Source of the DNA: DATKZS01 sp035527835 [NCBI: bacterium]
GTDB lineage: Bacteria > RBG-13-61-14
Reading direction: 5' to 3'
Assembly (NCBI GenBank): GCA_035527835.1
Contig: DATKZS010000022.1
Location: forward strand, 1 to 25,336
DNA length: 25,336 nt
Shown here: one piece after another, positions 8,162 through 18,142 of the stretch
Layout: each line of letters begins with the position of its first letter
Position numbering within the stretch: the stretch's first letter is position 1
The notes under the pieces: model-generated
Database searches by the model: none
Seen by the model: the letters and a program-made list of their open reading frames with translations, nothing else
What the model was told of the DNA's origin: nothing
Translations under genes and position numbers: made by a program

Positions 8162-11100
8162 TCACCGCGGTGTTGATTCGGATTGATTGGCCTTCACCCC
8201 TGCACCGGGATGGGCATCTCCATCCGCCGGCGCCGGTTTTCCCATGCGGACGAGGACCCGATGCTTGATCAGCTCGCGACTCAGCGTGATCACGCCATCC
8301 TTGACCCGCTGACCATCCAGCTCCACCAAGGCGACGCCCCGCTCGCGGTGCTCAGGGTTCTCGACCTGAATTTCGTAGATCGCTTCACCGTGGCGGCAGC
8401 TCATCTGAAAGCCATCCCACCATCCGGGAATGACCGGATCGAGCCGCATGGTTTCTCCGCGCACTTTCAGACCCAGAATTTCTTCCACCCAGGCGCGGTA
8501 CATCCACGCCGCGGAACCCGTGTACCAGGACCAGCCGCCATGACCGATCCGCCCGGGCAAGCTGTAGACATCCGCCGCGGCCACATAAGGCTCGACCCCG
8601 TAACGCCAGACCGTTTCCGGATCGCGGGCGCGCTCGATCGGGTTGAGCAGGCGCAGGATTTTCGCCGCCCGGGTCCCATCTCCACTGCGGGCCAGGGCCA
8701 TGGCCAGCCACACCGCGGCATGGGTATACTGGCCCCCGTTCTCGCGCACCCCCGGCGGGTAACCCTTGAGGTATCCCGGTGACGGCTCCGCCTGGTCAAA
8801 CGGAGGCTCGAACAGCAGCACCAGCCCCTCTTCCTCGCGAACCAGATGGCGCCACGCCGATTCCAAGGCCTCCCCGGCTCGATCCCGGTCGGCGCCGCCG
8901 CAGAGCCAGGCCCAGGATTGCGGCAGCGAATCAATCCGCGCTTCGAGGTTCGCCCTGGAGCCAAGCGGCGAGCCATCGTCAAAGGTCGCCCGAAGATACC
9001 ACTCGCCATCCCACGCGGACCGTTCCACCCGCTGGATCAGCGCACTCCGGTCTTGCTCATGGGTCTTTTGCAGGCCGGACCGGCCCAGGCTCTCGGACAT
9101 CTCGGCCATTCCCCTCAGCACCTCCGCCAGAAACCACGCCAGCCAAACGCTCTCGCCCTTGCCCCCGGCGCCCACGAGGTTCATCCCGTCGTTCCAGTCC
9201 CCGGTTCCCATCAGGGGCAGTCCATGGACGCCAAAGCTCTGGCTGCGCGTGACCGCGCGTTGACAGTGCTCAAAGAGGGTGGCCCTCTCCGATGAGACCG
9301 CCGGCGCTTGATAGCTCTCGGCCTGATCGTCCTTGAGGGTCGGCGCCTCGATAAAGGGGACCATCTCGCGCAGGATGTTCACATCGGCGGTAACCCTTAC
9401 GTATTGCGCGACGACGAAGGGCAGCCACAGGAGATCGTCGGAGATCCGCGAGCGGATTCCCTCGCCGCGCGGCGGGTGCCACCAGTGCTGGACATCGCCC
9501 TCCTTGAACTGGCGGCCGGCCGCGAGCAGGATGTGTTCGCGCGCCAGGGCGGGAGCGGCGTAAAGCAGCGCCATCACGTCCTGCAATTGATCGCGGAAGC
9601 CAAAAGCGCCGCCGGACTGGTAAAAGGCGGAACGCCCCCAGACGCGGCAGGCCAGGTTTTGATAGGGCAGCCAGCGGTTGATCATGAAGTCCGCGGCGAG
9701 TTCGGGGGTATGCACCAGGATCGTGCCGAGCCGATCGTCCCACCACGCCTGGGTCTGTCGGAGCGCGGTCTCCACCGCCTGCTCGTCGCGGTAGGCCAGC
9801 ACCAGGTCATGGGCCTCTTTCAGCGAGTGGGCCTGGCCGAGCATGCAGGTGATTTCAGCGCGCTCGCCCGGGGCCAGTTTGATGGTGACCTGCAACCCGG
9901 CGCAGGGGTCCAGGCCCGCTCCGGTCCGGCGTGAAAGCCTGGTTCGCTCCATCGCCACCGGGTTGCCCATCGAGCGGTTGCGCCCGATGAAGGCGGTGCG
10001 GTCTCCGGTGTAATTGTCCGTGGGCGCGCTCAAGGCCGCGAAGGCCACTCGGTCCGCATAATCGGGATGGTAGTAGTTGCGGGCGATCATGGCCTGGACT
10101 TCGTCATCCCAGTCGGTCACGACGTGCATCTGGGAGGATTCCCGCGACTCGCCCAGGGTCCACTCCACGTAATACGTCACCGCCAGCTTGCGCGGCCGGG
10201 CGGAGTCGTTTCGGAGCAACAGCCTTTGCAGCTTGATCGGCTCGCCCCCCTGATCATCCACGGGAACGAAAACCGTCAGCTCCTGCTCGAGGCCATGGCT
10301 GTTATGCTCGAAGACCGTGTAGCCCGCGCCATGCCTGGCCCGGTAAGCGGTTTGCTCGCGGATCGGCGATGCGGTCGGCGTCCAATAGGCCCCGGTTTCC
10401 TCGTCCCGGATATAGATCGCTTCCGAAGCAGGGTCCATCACCGGGTCGTTCGACCATGGCGTCAGGCGATTGCGCTGGCTGTTGCCCTGCCAGGCGAAAC
10501 CGGCGCCGGTTTCGCTGACGAGCGCGCCGAAGGCGGGGTTGGCGATGACGTTGACCCAGGGCGCGGGAGTGTTTATGCCCGGCCCGAGATAGATGGCGTA
10601 TTCGCGGCCATCCGGAGTAAACCCGCCCAGGCTGTTGAAGTAGGCGAGTTCCAGGAAGGGGAGCGCGGCCGAAGGGTCCCGCCGGCGGTCGCGTTTGCCG
10701 ATCATGGGTCCGGGCAAATCGGGAGCTTCCGGCGGCACGCCCAATTGCTGGGGCAACGCGCCGCGGGCCGCCACCATCACCACACTCGCCACCGCCCGCA
10801 AAAGCGCCAGGTCTTCGGCGGGGATAAGGTCGGCGCTGCGCAAATAGATTCCCCCGGGGCGGTCCACCCCGGTATTGGCCGAATGGGCTTGGATCAGGTG
10901 TTCGAGTTGCTCGCGCAAGGGCTGCTCATAGCCGCCGGCCTCCTCGTTCAAGATCACCAGGTCGGCCATCAGACCGTGCATGCGCCAATAGGTATGCGCC
11001 TGGAGCATTTGGCGGACCAGGCTCAAATCCCTGGTCTCGTTAATGGCGACCAGGGCAATGGGCAAGTCACCCGAGATGGCATAAGTCCACAAGCCGGCCT

Positions 11101-14100
11101 GCCCCTTGCGGTTTTCCGCAATGCGTTCCGCGGTCGAGCGCAGGAGCGGATTGGGATACAAAAGATGGCCGGCCAGCTGCTGGAAGCGGCGCGCGTCGTC
11201 GGGCTGGATCCGGAGCAGGCGTAACTCCAACTGGGCCGATGCCCAGGCGAAATCCATGGCCCGGTCGATCGCACGGGGATCGCCATACTTGTCCATCAAA
11301 CCGATGACCTGTTCGCGGGTTTCGCCGGCGGCCAGGACCAGAGAAACCTGGACCCGCTCGCCGGGCCCCAGGGTCAAACCCTGGCGCAGGCTCAGGATGG
11401 GGTCGAGGACGAATCCCTGGCTGTTGCCGGGTTCCTGCAAGGCGCCCATCGGCCGGGCGAGCGTTCGACCGCGGCCGATGAAGCGGCGCCGGTCGGACTC
11501 GAAGCGCAAGTCTTCACCCGGGGCCTCGGCCAGCGTAAAGCGGTGGGCGACATGGATGGGCGGGTCGTTAATGCTGCGCGGCCGGCGGTGGGCCAGGAGC
11601 GCCCGCTGTTCCGGCAGGGACTCGGTCTCAATGAACAGCTTGTTGAACGCCGGATGCTGGCGATCCGCGTTGTGCGGCGCCAGCGCGAGCTCGATGTAAC
11701 TGGTCAGCTCGAGCCGGCGGCTGCGCAGGGAGCGATTGATCAGCGTCATCCGCCGAATCTCGACGTCGTCTTCCGGCGCGACGACCACCTCGGTTTCACT
11801 CTCAATGCCATAATCAACGCGCCGGAACACCGCCCGGTCGAGCGCGAAGTTGGTTACATATTCCAGGACCTTGCCGCCGGTCGGCTGATAGGTGTTGCAC
11901 CACAACCGGTCCGAATCGGCCTCGTGGATGTAACAGAAGGTCCCCCAAGAGTCCCGGGTCCGATCCGAGCGCCAGCGCGTGATCTCGAAGTCTCCCCACC
12001 GGCTATAGCCGCCGCCGGCGTTGGTCAGCATCAGGCCATAGCGGCCGTTGCACAAGAGTTGGGTCTTGGGTGTGGTGGTATGGGGCGTTTCGAACTGGCT
12101 GACCGAAGGCGTGACTTCGCCGAGGGCCGCCACCGACGAGACCCGCTCCCGCGTGGAGACCTGGTGCAGCGGGGGAAGGCTCGGGATGCGTTCCTGAAGC
12201 AAGGGCTCGACCGCGCGCACGCGCGGGTCGGACCGGAAATGGCGCTGGAGGGAATTGTCATGAAGGAAATTGGTCAGCGCCAGAAAACTCATGCCCTGGT
12301 GATTCGCCATATAGGCCCGCACGATCACCCCGCGCTCGCCCTCGCGGCTTGCTTGCTGGCTGTAGTCCAGGGCTTCGTAATACCCATAATCGCCTTGCAG
12401 TCCCAGCTCGGCCAATCGTTTCAAGTTCGTTACCGATTCCCGCGGCGCGATGCTCACCGCCAGCAGGGTGGCATAGGGCGCGACCACGATCTTGTCCGCC
12501 AGGCCGCGCTTGAGTCCGAGTTCCGGCACGCCAAAGGCCTGGTATTGATAGGTCTTGTCGCGGTCCAGGTCCCCGAAGGCGCACTCCGAAATCCCCCACG
12601 GCGCCCGGTGCTTGCGGCCGTAGGCGATCTGGATCGCCACGGCTTCCCGGGCGGATTTATCCAGCAGCGAGCTCGCATAGGAGCGCTGGAAAAGCAGCGG
12701 CATCAGATATTCGAACATCGTCCCGGTCCAGCTGAGCAGCGCCCGGCGCCGGCCGATGGCGCCGTAGGGCCGGCTCATGGCAAACCAATGCTCGACCGGA
12801 ATGTCTCCCCGGGCGATGGCGACAAAACTTCCCAGCCGCGCTTCGCTCGCCAGCAGATCGTAAAAGGCGCGGTCCAGCCGTCCTTCCGAGACATTAAACC
12901 CGATCGAAAACAGCCGGCGTTCGGCGTTATAAAGGAAGCCCATGTCAATCGAAGCCGAGAGCTCGCGCCCCGACTTCCGGAGCCGCTCGGCCTGCGCCAG
13001 CGTCTCACCGGCCAGCCATTTCGACTGATTGAAGGCCGCCAGGACGCGATCAATCCAGTCCCGGAGGGCGGCCGCACTTTCCGGCGCTTTTTCCCGGATG
13101 GCCTGGAGGGACGCCAGGCAGGCGACGTGTCCGTGGGCCAGGTCCCCAAGCGAGGGCGCGTGCTGAAGGGCCTCACGAAAAGCCGGCAGGGCGGCCGGGT
13201 CCAGCCCGGCGACTTCATCGGCCGTCTTCTCCCCCAGAATTTCGATCCAGGCGAGATAACGATCCGCGAGGCTTTGCCAGGCCGCGAGTTGGCTCCGCAT
13301 CCGCCCGGCCCAATCGGCCGCGCTCTTTTGAGCGGCCGCGCTCTTTTGAGCGGCTGCGCCCTTTTGAGCGGCTGCGCCCTTTTGAGCGACTGCGGACTCA
13401 CCGGCTTTTGCGGACAACTCCCGCAGGTGACTCTCCGCCCGCTTGAGCAGGTCAAGCGCGTCAATGATCCGGTCCGGCGGGGATTCCCACGCGCGCAGCA
13501 GTTCATCCAGGGCTCGAACATCAAAACCAACGGCCTTCTCATCGCGGATGACCTGCCGCAGCACGTGGCCGGCGTCGCGCAGCCCGGCAAAGGCTTTCCC
13601 GTCCAAAAGCGGCGCCCGCATCAGGGCCGTGAGCCCCGGGTCCAGCGCCCACAAGGCCCCCAGCAGATTGCCGCTGTCCACGGTGGAAACGTAGAGCGGT
13701 TTCAGGGGCGCCAGGGTCTGAATGTCGTACCAATTGAGCAGATGCCCCTCATGGCGCTCCAGTTTATCAATCGTCTCCATGGTCAGCGTCAGTTTACGGG
13801 CGACCTCATCCACGGTTAAATATCCGAAATCATGGGCGCTGAGCACGCTGACCAGATAGAGGCCGATATTGGTCGGGCTGGTCCGCAGGGCCAGTTGATC
13901 CCGATAGGCGACCTGGTAATTATCGGGCGGCAGCCAGGAGGTTTCTTTGGTCACGAAGTCCGAGAAATAGCGCCAGGTCCGCCGGGCGACATTCCTAAGG
14001 AATTGGCGATCCTCGGCCGGAAGCAGGAATTGCGGCGGCTTCGCTGGTGGCCGCCGGGTGAGGAGCCAGCCGATCATCGGGCACAGGAACCAGAGCATCA

Positions 14101-17100
14101 GCCAAGGGCCGGCCACCCAGAAGTTTGCCGGTCGAAAGCATTGCACCGTGCATCCAACCATCACGCTGAACAGGCTCGCCAGGCCCATTGCAAGCAGAAA
14201 CATGGGTGCCTTGGCCTGGGCGCCGCCATGGGTCACCTGGGCCGAAGTCCACTCCAACAGCCCCCGATGCGAGATGTGTTTTCGATAGAGGACCCGGGCC
14301 ACGGCGTCCAGCCCCACCCAGGCCTGGTATGGAAGCAGCGCCGCTTCAACCAGCACCCGCAGCAGATCATGGGCTTTTTGGGCGGGCGAGACGGCCTTGA
14401 GACTCTGACTATTTATCGCCCAGGTGAAAGGCTGCACCAGGGAGTGAAAAAACAGTTGGGTGGCGACCACCACGGTGGCGATCCACCCGGCCCGGGCGGA
14501 GATCAACCAGGAGACCATGAGCAATGCCAGGCTGGCCGCCGGCAGCAAGCTGCGGCGCAGATTATCCAGGATCTTCCAGCGATCGAACAGCGAGAGCGGG
14601 TTGGGTCCTCGCCCGCCGCCGGGTTTTGGGACCCGCGGCAGAACCCAGTCCGCGATCTGCCAATCGCCGCGAATCCAGCGGTGCTGCCGCTTGATGAAAC
14701 TCAGGTAATCCTGCGGGAACTCATCAAAAAGCTCGATATCCGTGGCCAGGCCCACCCGGACGTGAGCGCCTTCAATCAAATCATGGCTCAAGAGCGTCGC
14801 CTCGGGAAACCGGCCCGAAAGCGCCCGGCTGAAGGCGCGCGCGTCATAGATGCCTTTGCCGTGATAGGAACCCTCTCCGGCCAGGTCCTGGTAGACGTCG
14901 GAAACCGCGCTGGTATAGGGGTCAATGCCGATGGGATCCGCAAAGAGCCGGCTGAACGGCGAGCCGTTCGCGCTGGGCAGGGAAGGGCTCACGCGCGGCT
15001 GGATGATGGTGTAGCCGGACCGGACCCGGCCGGCGCCATCGAAGCGCGCCCGGTTTAGGGGGTGCGCCAGCGTCTCGATCATCCGGCGGGCGGTGTCGTG
15101 CGGCAATTGCGTGTCGCTGTCCAGGGTGATGACGAACCTGACGTTGGACAGTTGGTCCGGGTCGCCGACGTAAACCAGACGATCGGCGGAGCTGGGCCGC
15201 GTGCCGTCAATCAGGCCGTTGAGCTCTTCCAGCTTCCCCCGTTTGCGCTCCCAGCCGATATACTTCTGCTCGGATTCGCTCCATTTCCGCTCCCGGTGGA
15301 ACAGGAAAAACCGTTCGCCGCCATAACGCTGATTGAGGTCCTGGATGCGCCGCGTCATGGCCGCGAGCAGGGGCGCGTCCGCTTCACAATGGGCCTTGGC
15401 CGCGTCCTGGTAATCCGAGTACAGGCCAAACAGTAGATTGGCCTCTTTGTTGGCGAGATAACGGACCTCCAGCTTTTCCGCCTCGGCCTTGATCGTCTCC
15501 TGATCCACCAGCATCATCGGCACGATGACCAGCGTCCGGCAGGCGTCGGGAATCCCGGAGGCCCGGAAATCCATCTTCGGCAGGGTGCGCGGCGGCAGGA
15601 GCCGCATCACCAGGTAATTCATCCCCTCCAGCGCGAGCTGGCTCGCGGGGATCAACAAGAGAGCGGCAATGATAATCTGAATCCCGACGGCTTGGGTGCG
15701 CAGGCCAAGCCCAAGGCCCAGGAAAATGAAGGCGGCACTGATAAAAAACAGCCCGCTGAAGTACACCGCCGAGTGATGACGATATGCCCATTGCAAGGCG
15801 CGGAAACGCCAAGTCTCATGACCCTCGAGGAGTCGGGCCAGGTCCTTTCTTTTTTCGCCGATTAAATAAGTTCCAACGTGAATTGCCTCTTCATCCTGGC
15901 CGGAATCGCGGCTGGCCCGGGTTGCCATCTCGAGGGCGAGCTTAGCGACCTCTTCCTCGGACCGGCCGGACCCGCGGTGGAGGTCCTCGATCACCCGGCG
16001 ATATCGGTCGCGCGTGGCGAAATCCATCTCGGGATAGATGCCGGCGGGATCTTGCCGCAGCGTCTGCTCCACCCCGCAGAGCTTCTCGAAGCATTCCTTC
16101 CAATCGAGCAGGGCCAGATGCCGCAAGCTGTTAAAGGCGTTCCCAATAGATATTTGATCCTGGGTCTGGCGGTTTTTGTCGCGCAAGCTGAGCTCGTTCA
16201 TGGATTTGTGGAAGGTGCGCGAAAGCCAGGCCTGCACCGGGGCCAGCGCGGCCCCTTCGTCATAAAGGTAATCAATCAGTTGCGCGGCGAAATAGGGGCT
16301 GGGGCGGGGTTGGGTTTCGGTCAGTTCCGCCAGGATCGAGAAGAGCTGGTTGGGATCTCGCCGGTTGGCGGTAATGAGCCGGTTCGCCCAGAAATCGGCG
16401 ATCTCTCCTTCCCGCAGTTCCGACAGGGCTCGTTGGGCCAGCTGCTGGATGTTTTCGAGCAGGGCGGTGCGCAACATCTGGGGGACGGCCCAGAGTTCGC
16501 CGATCGAAAGCGGCCGCACCGACTGATAGGCCTGGATATAGGCCAGGATGTTCTCCTGGTCCAGGTGCAGGTCGGTGGAAGAGGCCAGTTCCCGCGCCAG
16601 GCCGTAGATGCGCGGCAGCCCCGAGTCGGGCCCGCCGGCGAGCGCCGGCAACTGCCGGTAAAAACGCCGGGGCAGGTTCAGCCGGACGTCGCGGGCGTTG
16701 CTCTCGAAGATATATTCGTTGTCCAGGAGCCATTCGCTGGTCGGCGGCGCGGATTGATGCACGCGATACGCTTCGGAGAGATCCAGGCATGCCTCGCGAA
16801 ACCGCCGGAGGTCCTGAGCGAGACGCTGGAGCAATTTGGCGTCCCGGGGCGGTTTGGGGTCCACCTGATGCTCCGCGGCCAGACGCTCGGCATGGTCCTG
16901 CAACTGCGCCGGGTTGAGTGGCGTCCCCCCAAGGCTCCAGTCCTCTCCGGCCATACTCTCGCGACGGGGATGCAAAACAAAGACCGCCGGCGGGATCTCG
17001 CCGCTTGCCAGCAACAGGGCAAAGGGCAGATGCAGGGTTTCGATCGGCCCCTCGAGAATAATTACGGTTTCCCCGGAAACCAGCCAGCGCGCGTGATTTT

Positions 17101-17473
17101 CAAGCAACGCCCGCTCGACGCCGAACCTCGATCTCCGCATCCAGGCCGCGTTGGCCAGGATTCCTATGAACCCACCCGCCAGGACCGGGAGCAGGGACCC
17201 CGGAAAACGACTGAGCATCGGCGCCGGCCACGAAAGCCGCATCGAAACCGCTTCGGCCAGCGCCCCAGCCAGAATCATCGCCACCACCGCGCCCCAAACC
17301 AGGCGCCGGCGGAAGGGATCCCCGGTCTGGACCTTCCCCGCTACGCTCTTGCTCACCCACGCGACGCGGTTACCCTTCCGCTGCAATTTCCCGAAGGCTT
17401 CATGAGCTTCATCTCGTTTGGCGAAATAGCCGATGAGGATGCCTGTTTTCTTCATAGCCCTTAGACGAAGCAT
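8162..17473 (-). CDS. Cyclic beta-1,2-glucan synthase (NdvB/Cgs type)
   Basis: A 3103-residue membrane protein that should make periplasmic cyclic beta-1,2-glucan from UDP-glucose at the inner membrane; known homologues are about 2800-2900 residues. Order: a short N-terminal stress-protein-like segment (about 7-50), two membrane helices (56-112), a long helical region, more helices (about 575-625), the GT84 transferase with LDSDTQLP (D785, D787) and QHRW (930-933), helix clusters (about 968-1025 and 1088-1145), a glycoamylase-like domain (about 1570-1740) and two GH94-like halves (from about 1795 and about 2270), the second with FRDQLQD and GDWNDGM (2758-2764). GH94-type modules set chain length by phosphorolysis. 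An AAAQK-type hexapeptide repeat lies near 1361-1385. A second ATG at 17455 is possible; GGTGAG nine bases upstream favours 17473. No exporter gene is nearby. Confidence 0.93.
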   Translation of the reverse strand: MLRLRAMKKTGILIGYFAKRDEAHEAFGKLQRKGNRVAWVSKSVAGKVQTGDPFRRRLVWGAVVAMILAGALAEAVSMRLSWPAPMLSRFPGSLLPVLAGGFIGILANAAWMRRSRFGVERALLENHARWLVSGETVIILEGPIETLHLPFALLLASGEIPPAVFVLHPRRESMAGEDWSLGGTPLNPAQLQDHAERLAAEHQVDPKPPRDAKLLQRLAQDLRRFREACLDLSEAYRVHQSAPPTSEWLLDNEYIFESNARDVRLNLPRRFYRQLPALAGGPDSGLPRIYGLARELASSTDLHLDQENILAYIQAYQSVRPLSIGELWAVPQMLRTALLENIQQLAQRALSELREGEIADFWANRLITANRRDPNQLFSILAELTETQPRPSPYFAAQLIDYLYDEGAALAPVQAWLSRTFHKSMNELSLRDKNRQTQDQISIGNAFNSLRHLALLDWKECFEKLCGVEQTLRQDPAGIYPEMDFATRDRYRRVIEDLHRGSGRSEEEVAKLALEMATRASRDSGQDEEAIHVGTYLIGEKRKDLARLLEGHETWRFRALQWAYRHHSAVYFSGLFFISAAFIFLGLGLGLRTQAVGIQIIIAALLLIPASQLALEGMNYLVMRLLPPRTLPKMDFRASGIPDACRTLVIVPMMLVDQETIKAEAEKLEVRYLANKEANLLFGLYSDYQDAAKAHCEADAPLLAAMTRRIQDLNQRYGGERFFLFHRERKWSESEQKYIGWERKRGKLEELNGLIDGTRPSSADRLVYVGDPDQLSNVRFVITLDSDTQLPHDTARRMIETLAHPLNRARFDGAGRVRSGYTIIQPRVSPSLPSANGSPFSRLFADPIGIDPYTSAVSDVYQDLAGEGSYHGKGIYDARAFSRALSGRFPEATLLSHDLIEGAHVRVGLATDIELFDEFPQDYLSFIKRQHRWIRGDWQIADWVLPRVPKPGGGRGPNPLSLFDRWKILDNLRRSLLPAASLALLMVSWLISARAGWIATVVVATQLFFHSLVQPFTWAINSQSLKAVSPAQKAHDLLRVLVEAALLPYQAWVGLDAVARVLYRKHISHRGLLEWTSAQVTHGGAQAKAPMFLLAMGLASLFSVMVGCTVQCFRPANFWVAGPWLMLWFLCPMIGWLLTRRPPAKPPQFLLPAEDRQFLRNVARRTWRYFSDFVTKETSWLPPDNYQVAYRDQLALRTSPTNIGLYLVSVLSAHDFGYLTVDEVARKLTLTMETIDKLERHEGHLLNWYDIQTLAPLKPLYVSTVDSGNLLGALWALDPGLTALMRAPLLDGKAFAGLRDAGHVLRQVIRDEKAVGFDVRALDELLRAWESPPDRIIDALDLLKRAESHLRELSAKAGESAVAQKGAAAQKGAAAQKSAAAQKSAADWAGRMRSQLAAWQSLADRYLAWIEILGEKTADEVAGLDPAALPAFREALQHAPSLGDLAHGHVACLASLQAIREKAPESAAALRDWIDRVLAAFNQSKWLAGETLAQAERLRKSGRELSASIDMGFLYNAERRLFSIGFNVSEGRLDRAFYDLLASEARLGSFVAIARGDIPVEHWFAMSRPYGAIGRRRALLSWTGTMFEYLMPLLFQRSYASSLLDKSAREAVAIQIAYGRKHRAPWGISECAFGDLDRDKTYQYQAFGVPELGLKRGLADKIVVAPYATLLAVSIAPRESVTNLKRLAELGLQGDYGYYEALDYSQQASREGERGVIVRAYMANHQGMSFLALTNFLHDNSLQRHFRSDPRVRAVEPLLQERIPSLPPLHQVSTRERVSSVAALGEVTPSVSQFETPHTTTPKTQLLCNGRYGLMLTNAGGGYSRWGDFEITRWRSDRTRDSWGTFCYIHEADSDRLWCNTYQPTGGKVLEYVTNFALDRAVFRRVDYGIESETEVVVAPEDDVEIRRMTLINRSLRSRRLELTSYIELALAPHNADRQHPAFNKLFIETESLPEQRALLAHRRPRSINDPPIHVAHRFTLAEAPGEDLRFESDRRRFIGRGRTLARPMGALQEPGNSQGFVLDPILSLRQGLTLGPGERVQVSLVLAAGETREQVIGLMDKYGDPRAIDRAMDFAWASAQLELRLLRIQPDDARRFQQLAGHLLYPNPLLRSTAERIAENRKGQAGLWTYAISGDLPIALVAINETRDLSLVRQMLQAHTYWRMHGLMADLVILNEEAGGYEQPLREQLEHLIQAHSANTGVDRPGGIYLRSADLIPAEDLALLRAVASVVMVAARGALPQQLGVPPEAPDLPGPMIGKRDRRRDPSAALPFLELAYFNSLGGFTPDGREYAIYLGPGINTPAPWVNVIANPAFGALVSETGAGFAWQGNSQRNRLTPWSNDPVMDPASEAIYIRDEETGAYWTPTASPIREQTAYRARHGAGYTVFEHNSHGLEQELTVFVPVDDQGGEPIKLQRLLLRNDSARPRKLAVTYYVEWTLGESRESSQMHVVTDWDDEVQAMIARNYYHPDYADRVAFAALSAPTDNYTGDRTAFIGRNRSMGNPVAMERTRLSRRTGAGLDPCAGLQVTIKLAPGERAEITCMLGQAHSLKEAHDLVLAYRDEQAVETALRQTQAWWDDRLGTILVHTPELAADFMINRWLPYQNLACRVWGRSAFYQSGGAFGFRDQLQDVMALLYAAPALAREHILLAAGRQFKEGDVQHWWHPPRGEGIRSRISDDLLWLPFVVAQYVRVTADVNILREMVPFIEAPTLKDDQAESYQAPAVSSERATLFEHCQRAVTRSQSFGVHGLPLMGTGDWNDGMNLVGAGGKGESVWLAWFLAEVLRGMAEMSESLGRSGLQKTHEQDRSALIQRVERSAWDGEWYLRATFDDGSPLGSRANLEARIDSLPQSWAWLCGGADRDRAGEALESAWRHLVREEEGLVLLFEPPFDQAEPSPGYLKGYPPGVRENGGQYTHAAVWLAMALARSGDGTRAAKILRLLNPIERARDPETVWRYGVEPYVAAADVYSLPGRIGHGGWSWYTGSAAWMYRAWVEEILGLKVRGETMRLDPVIPGWWDGFQMSCRHGEAIYEIQVENPEHRERGVALVELDGQRVKDGVITLSRELIKHRVLVRMGKPAPADGDAHPGAGVKANQSESTPR
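13321..13392 (-). repeat. In-frame 18-nt minisatellite, four copies
   Basis: Four consecutive 18-bp units (13321-13338, 13339-13356, 13357-13374, 13375-13392) differing at one or two positions. They encode a six-residue unit of the type AAAQK(S/G) in the glucan synthase, in a predicted linker before the glycoamylase-like domain. Because the period is a multiple of three, copy changes would not break the frame. The alanine/lysine composition suggests a helical or flexible linker. Confidence 0.9.
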
Positions 17474-17598
17474 ACCACAGATCTCACCGACGCCTCCGAT
17501 TCGGCAGTGAGGGTACGCGCTCAGTCTTTAATGATTTCCTCATCGTCCTCCGTCGGTTCCAGAAGGATATTACCGTATTGGGGCAGCAATTCCGTTCG

Positions 17599-17950
17599 CG
17601 GGTGGGGTCGCGCAGGTGGTGGCGCGGGGGCCGCAAGGAGATAATCCTGCCGGAAGGGGCCCCCGATCCCAACGGTCTCCCAACCGCGGAAAGAGCTCTG
17701 GCTATCTCCCTGGCCTGAGGGTGCCAGTGACTCGATCTCATGGAGACCGGCGCCGTGGTTTCCCTATCCGACATCGCTGAGACCCTCAAATTGGACCTCT
17801 CCTATCTCGGTCACCTGACGAAGCTCACCTTGCTCGCCCCCGACATCAAGATAGCCATCCTGAACGGTACCTAAGCCAGCGCCGCAGGAGTTCCTCAACC
17901 TTTCCCTTAAGCTTAGCATTTCCCAGGATCTTGTCGGAGATTTTCGCGGC
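17599..17950 (+). pseudogene. Decayed helix-turn-helix gene, recombinase-associated family
   Basis: Frame 17599-17874 reads like a helix-turn-helix protein often found beside large serine recombinases: a basic RGGRKEIILPEG segment, then LSDIAETLKLDLSYLGHL and LTLLAPDIKIAILNG. It is broken by two in-frame TGA codons (17716-17718 and 17728-17730, each explicable by one base change) and a TAA at 17872-17874. A continuation rich in leucine (from 17873) lies one frame over, as expected after a one-base insertion. No recombinase gene survives nearby. The family link is from memory of its consensus, not a search. The overlapping minus-strand open frame is discussed among the rejected items. Confidence 0.55.
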
Positions 17951-18142
17951 ATTTTCCATGGGAGGGGAAATTCCGGCCGGCATTGGACCTATTTGAAAGG
18001 ATAGCGGTTTCAGGTTCGGATCCCCTATCCTCCACCATTTTTCCCGTTAAGTTACAGGGATATTCCAAACCAGCTACTTTCCGTTCCTTGTTCTGGTTTA
18101 GCAAGTTTTGGTTTGCTCTGGAAGAAGGTTGGTAATACAATC

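Noticed and set aside
11543-13819. 758-codon open frame antisense to the glucan synthase
   Set aside because: It lies opposite conserved GH94 and glycoamylase-like coding sequence, contains the complement of the 18-nt minisatellite, and has no ribosome-binding site or recognisable domain. High-GC genes commonly give such shadows.
17523-17763. Minus-strand open frame of about 79 codons ending near the glucan synthase start
   Set aside because: It looks superficially protein-like (PPP and an acidic C-terminus) but has no start codon with a ribosome-binding site and is antisense to the recognisable helix-turn-helix remnant.
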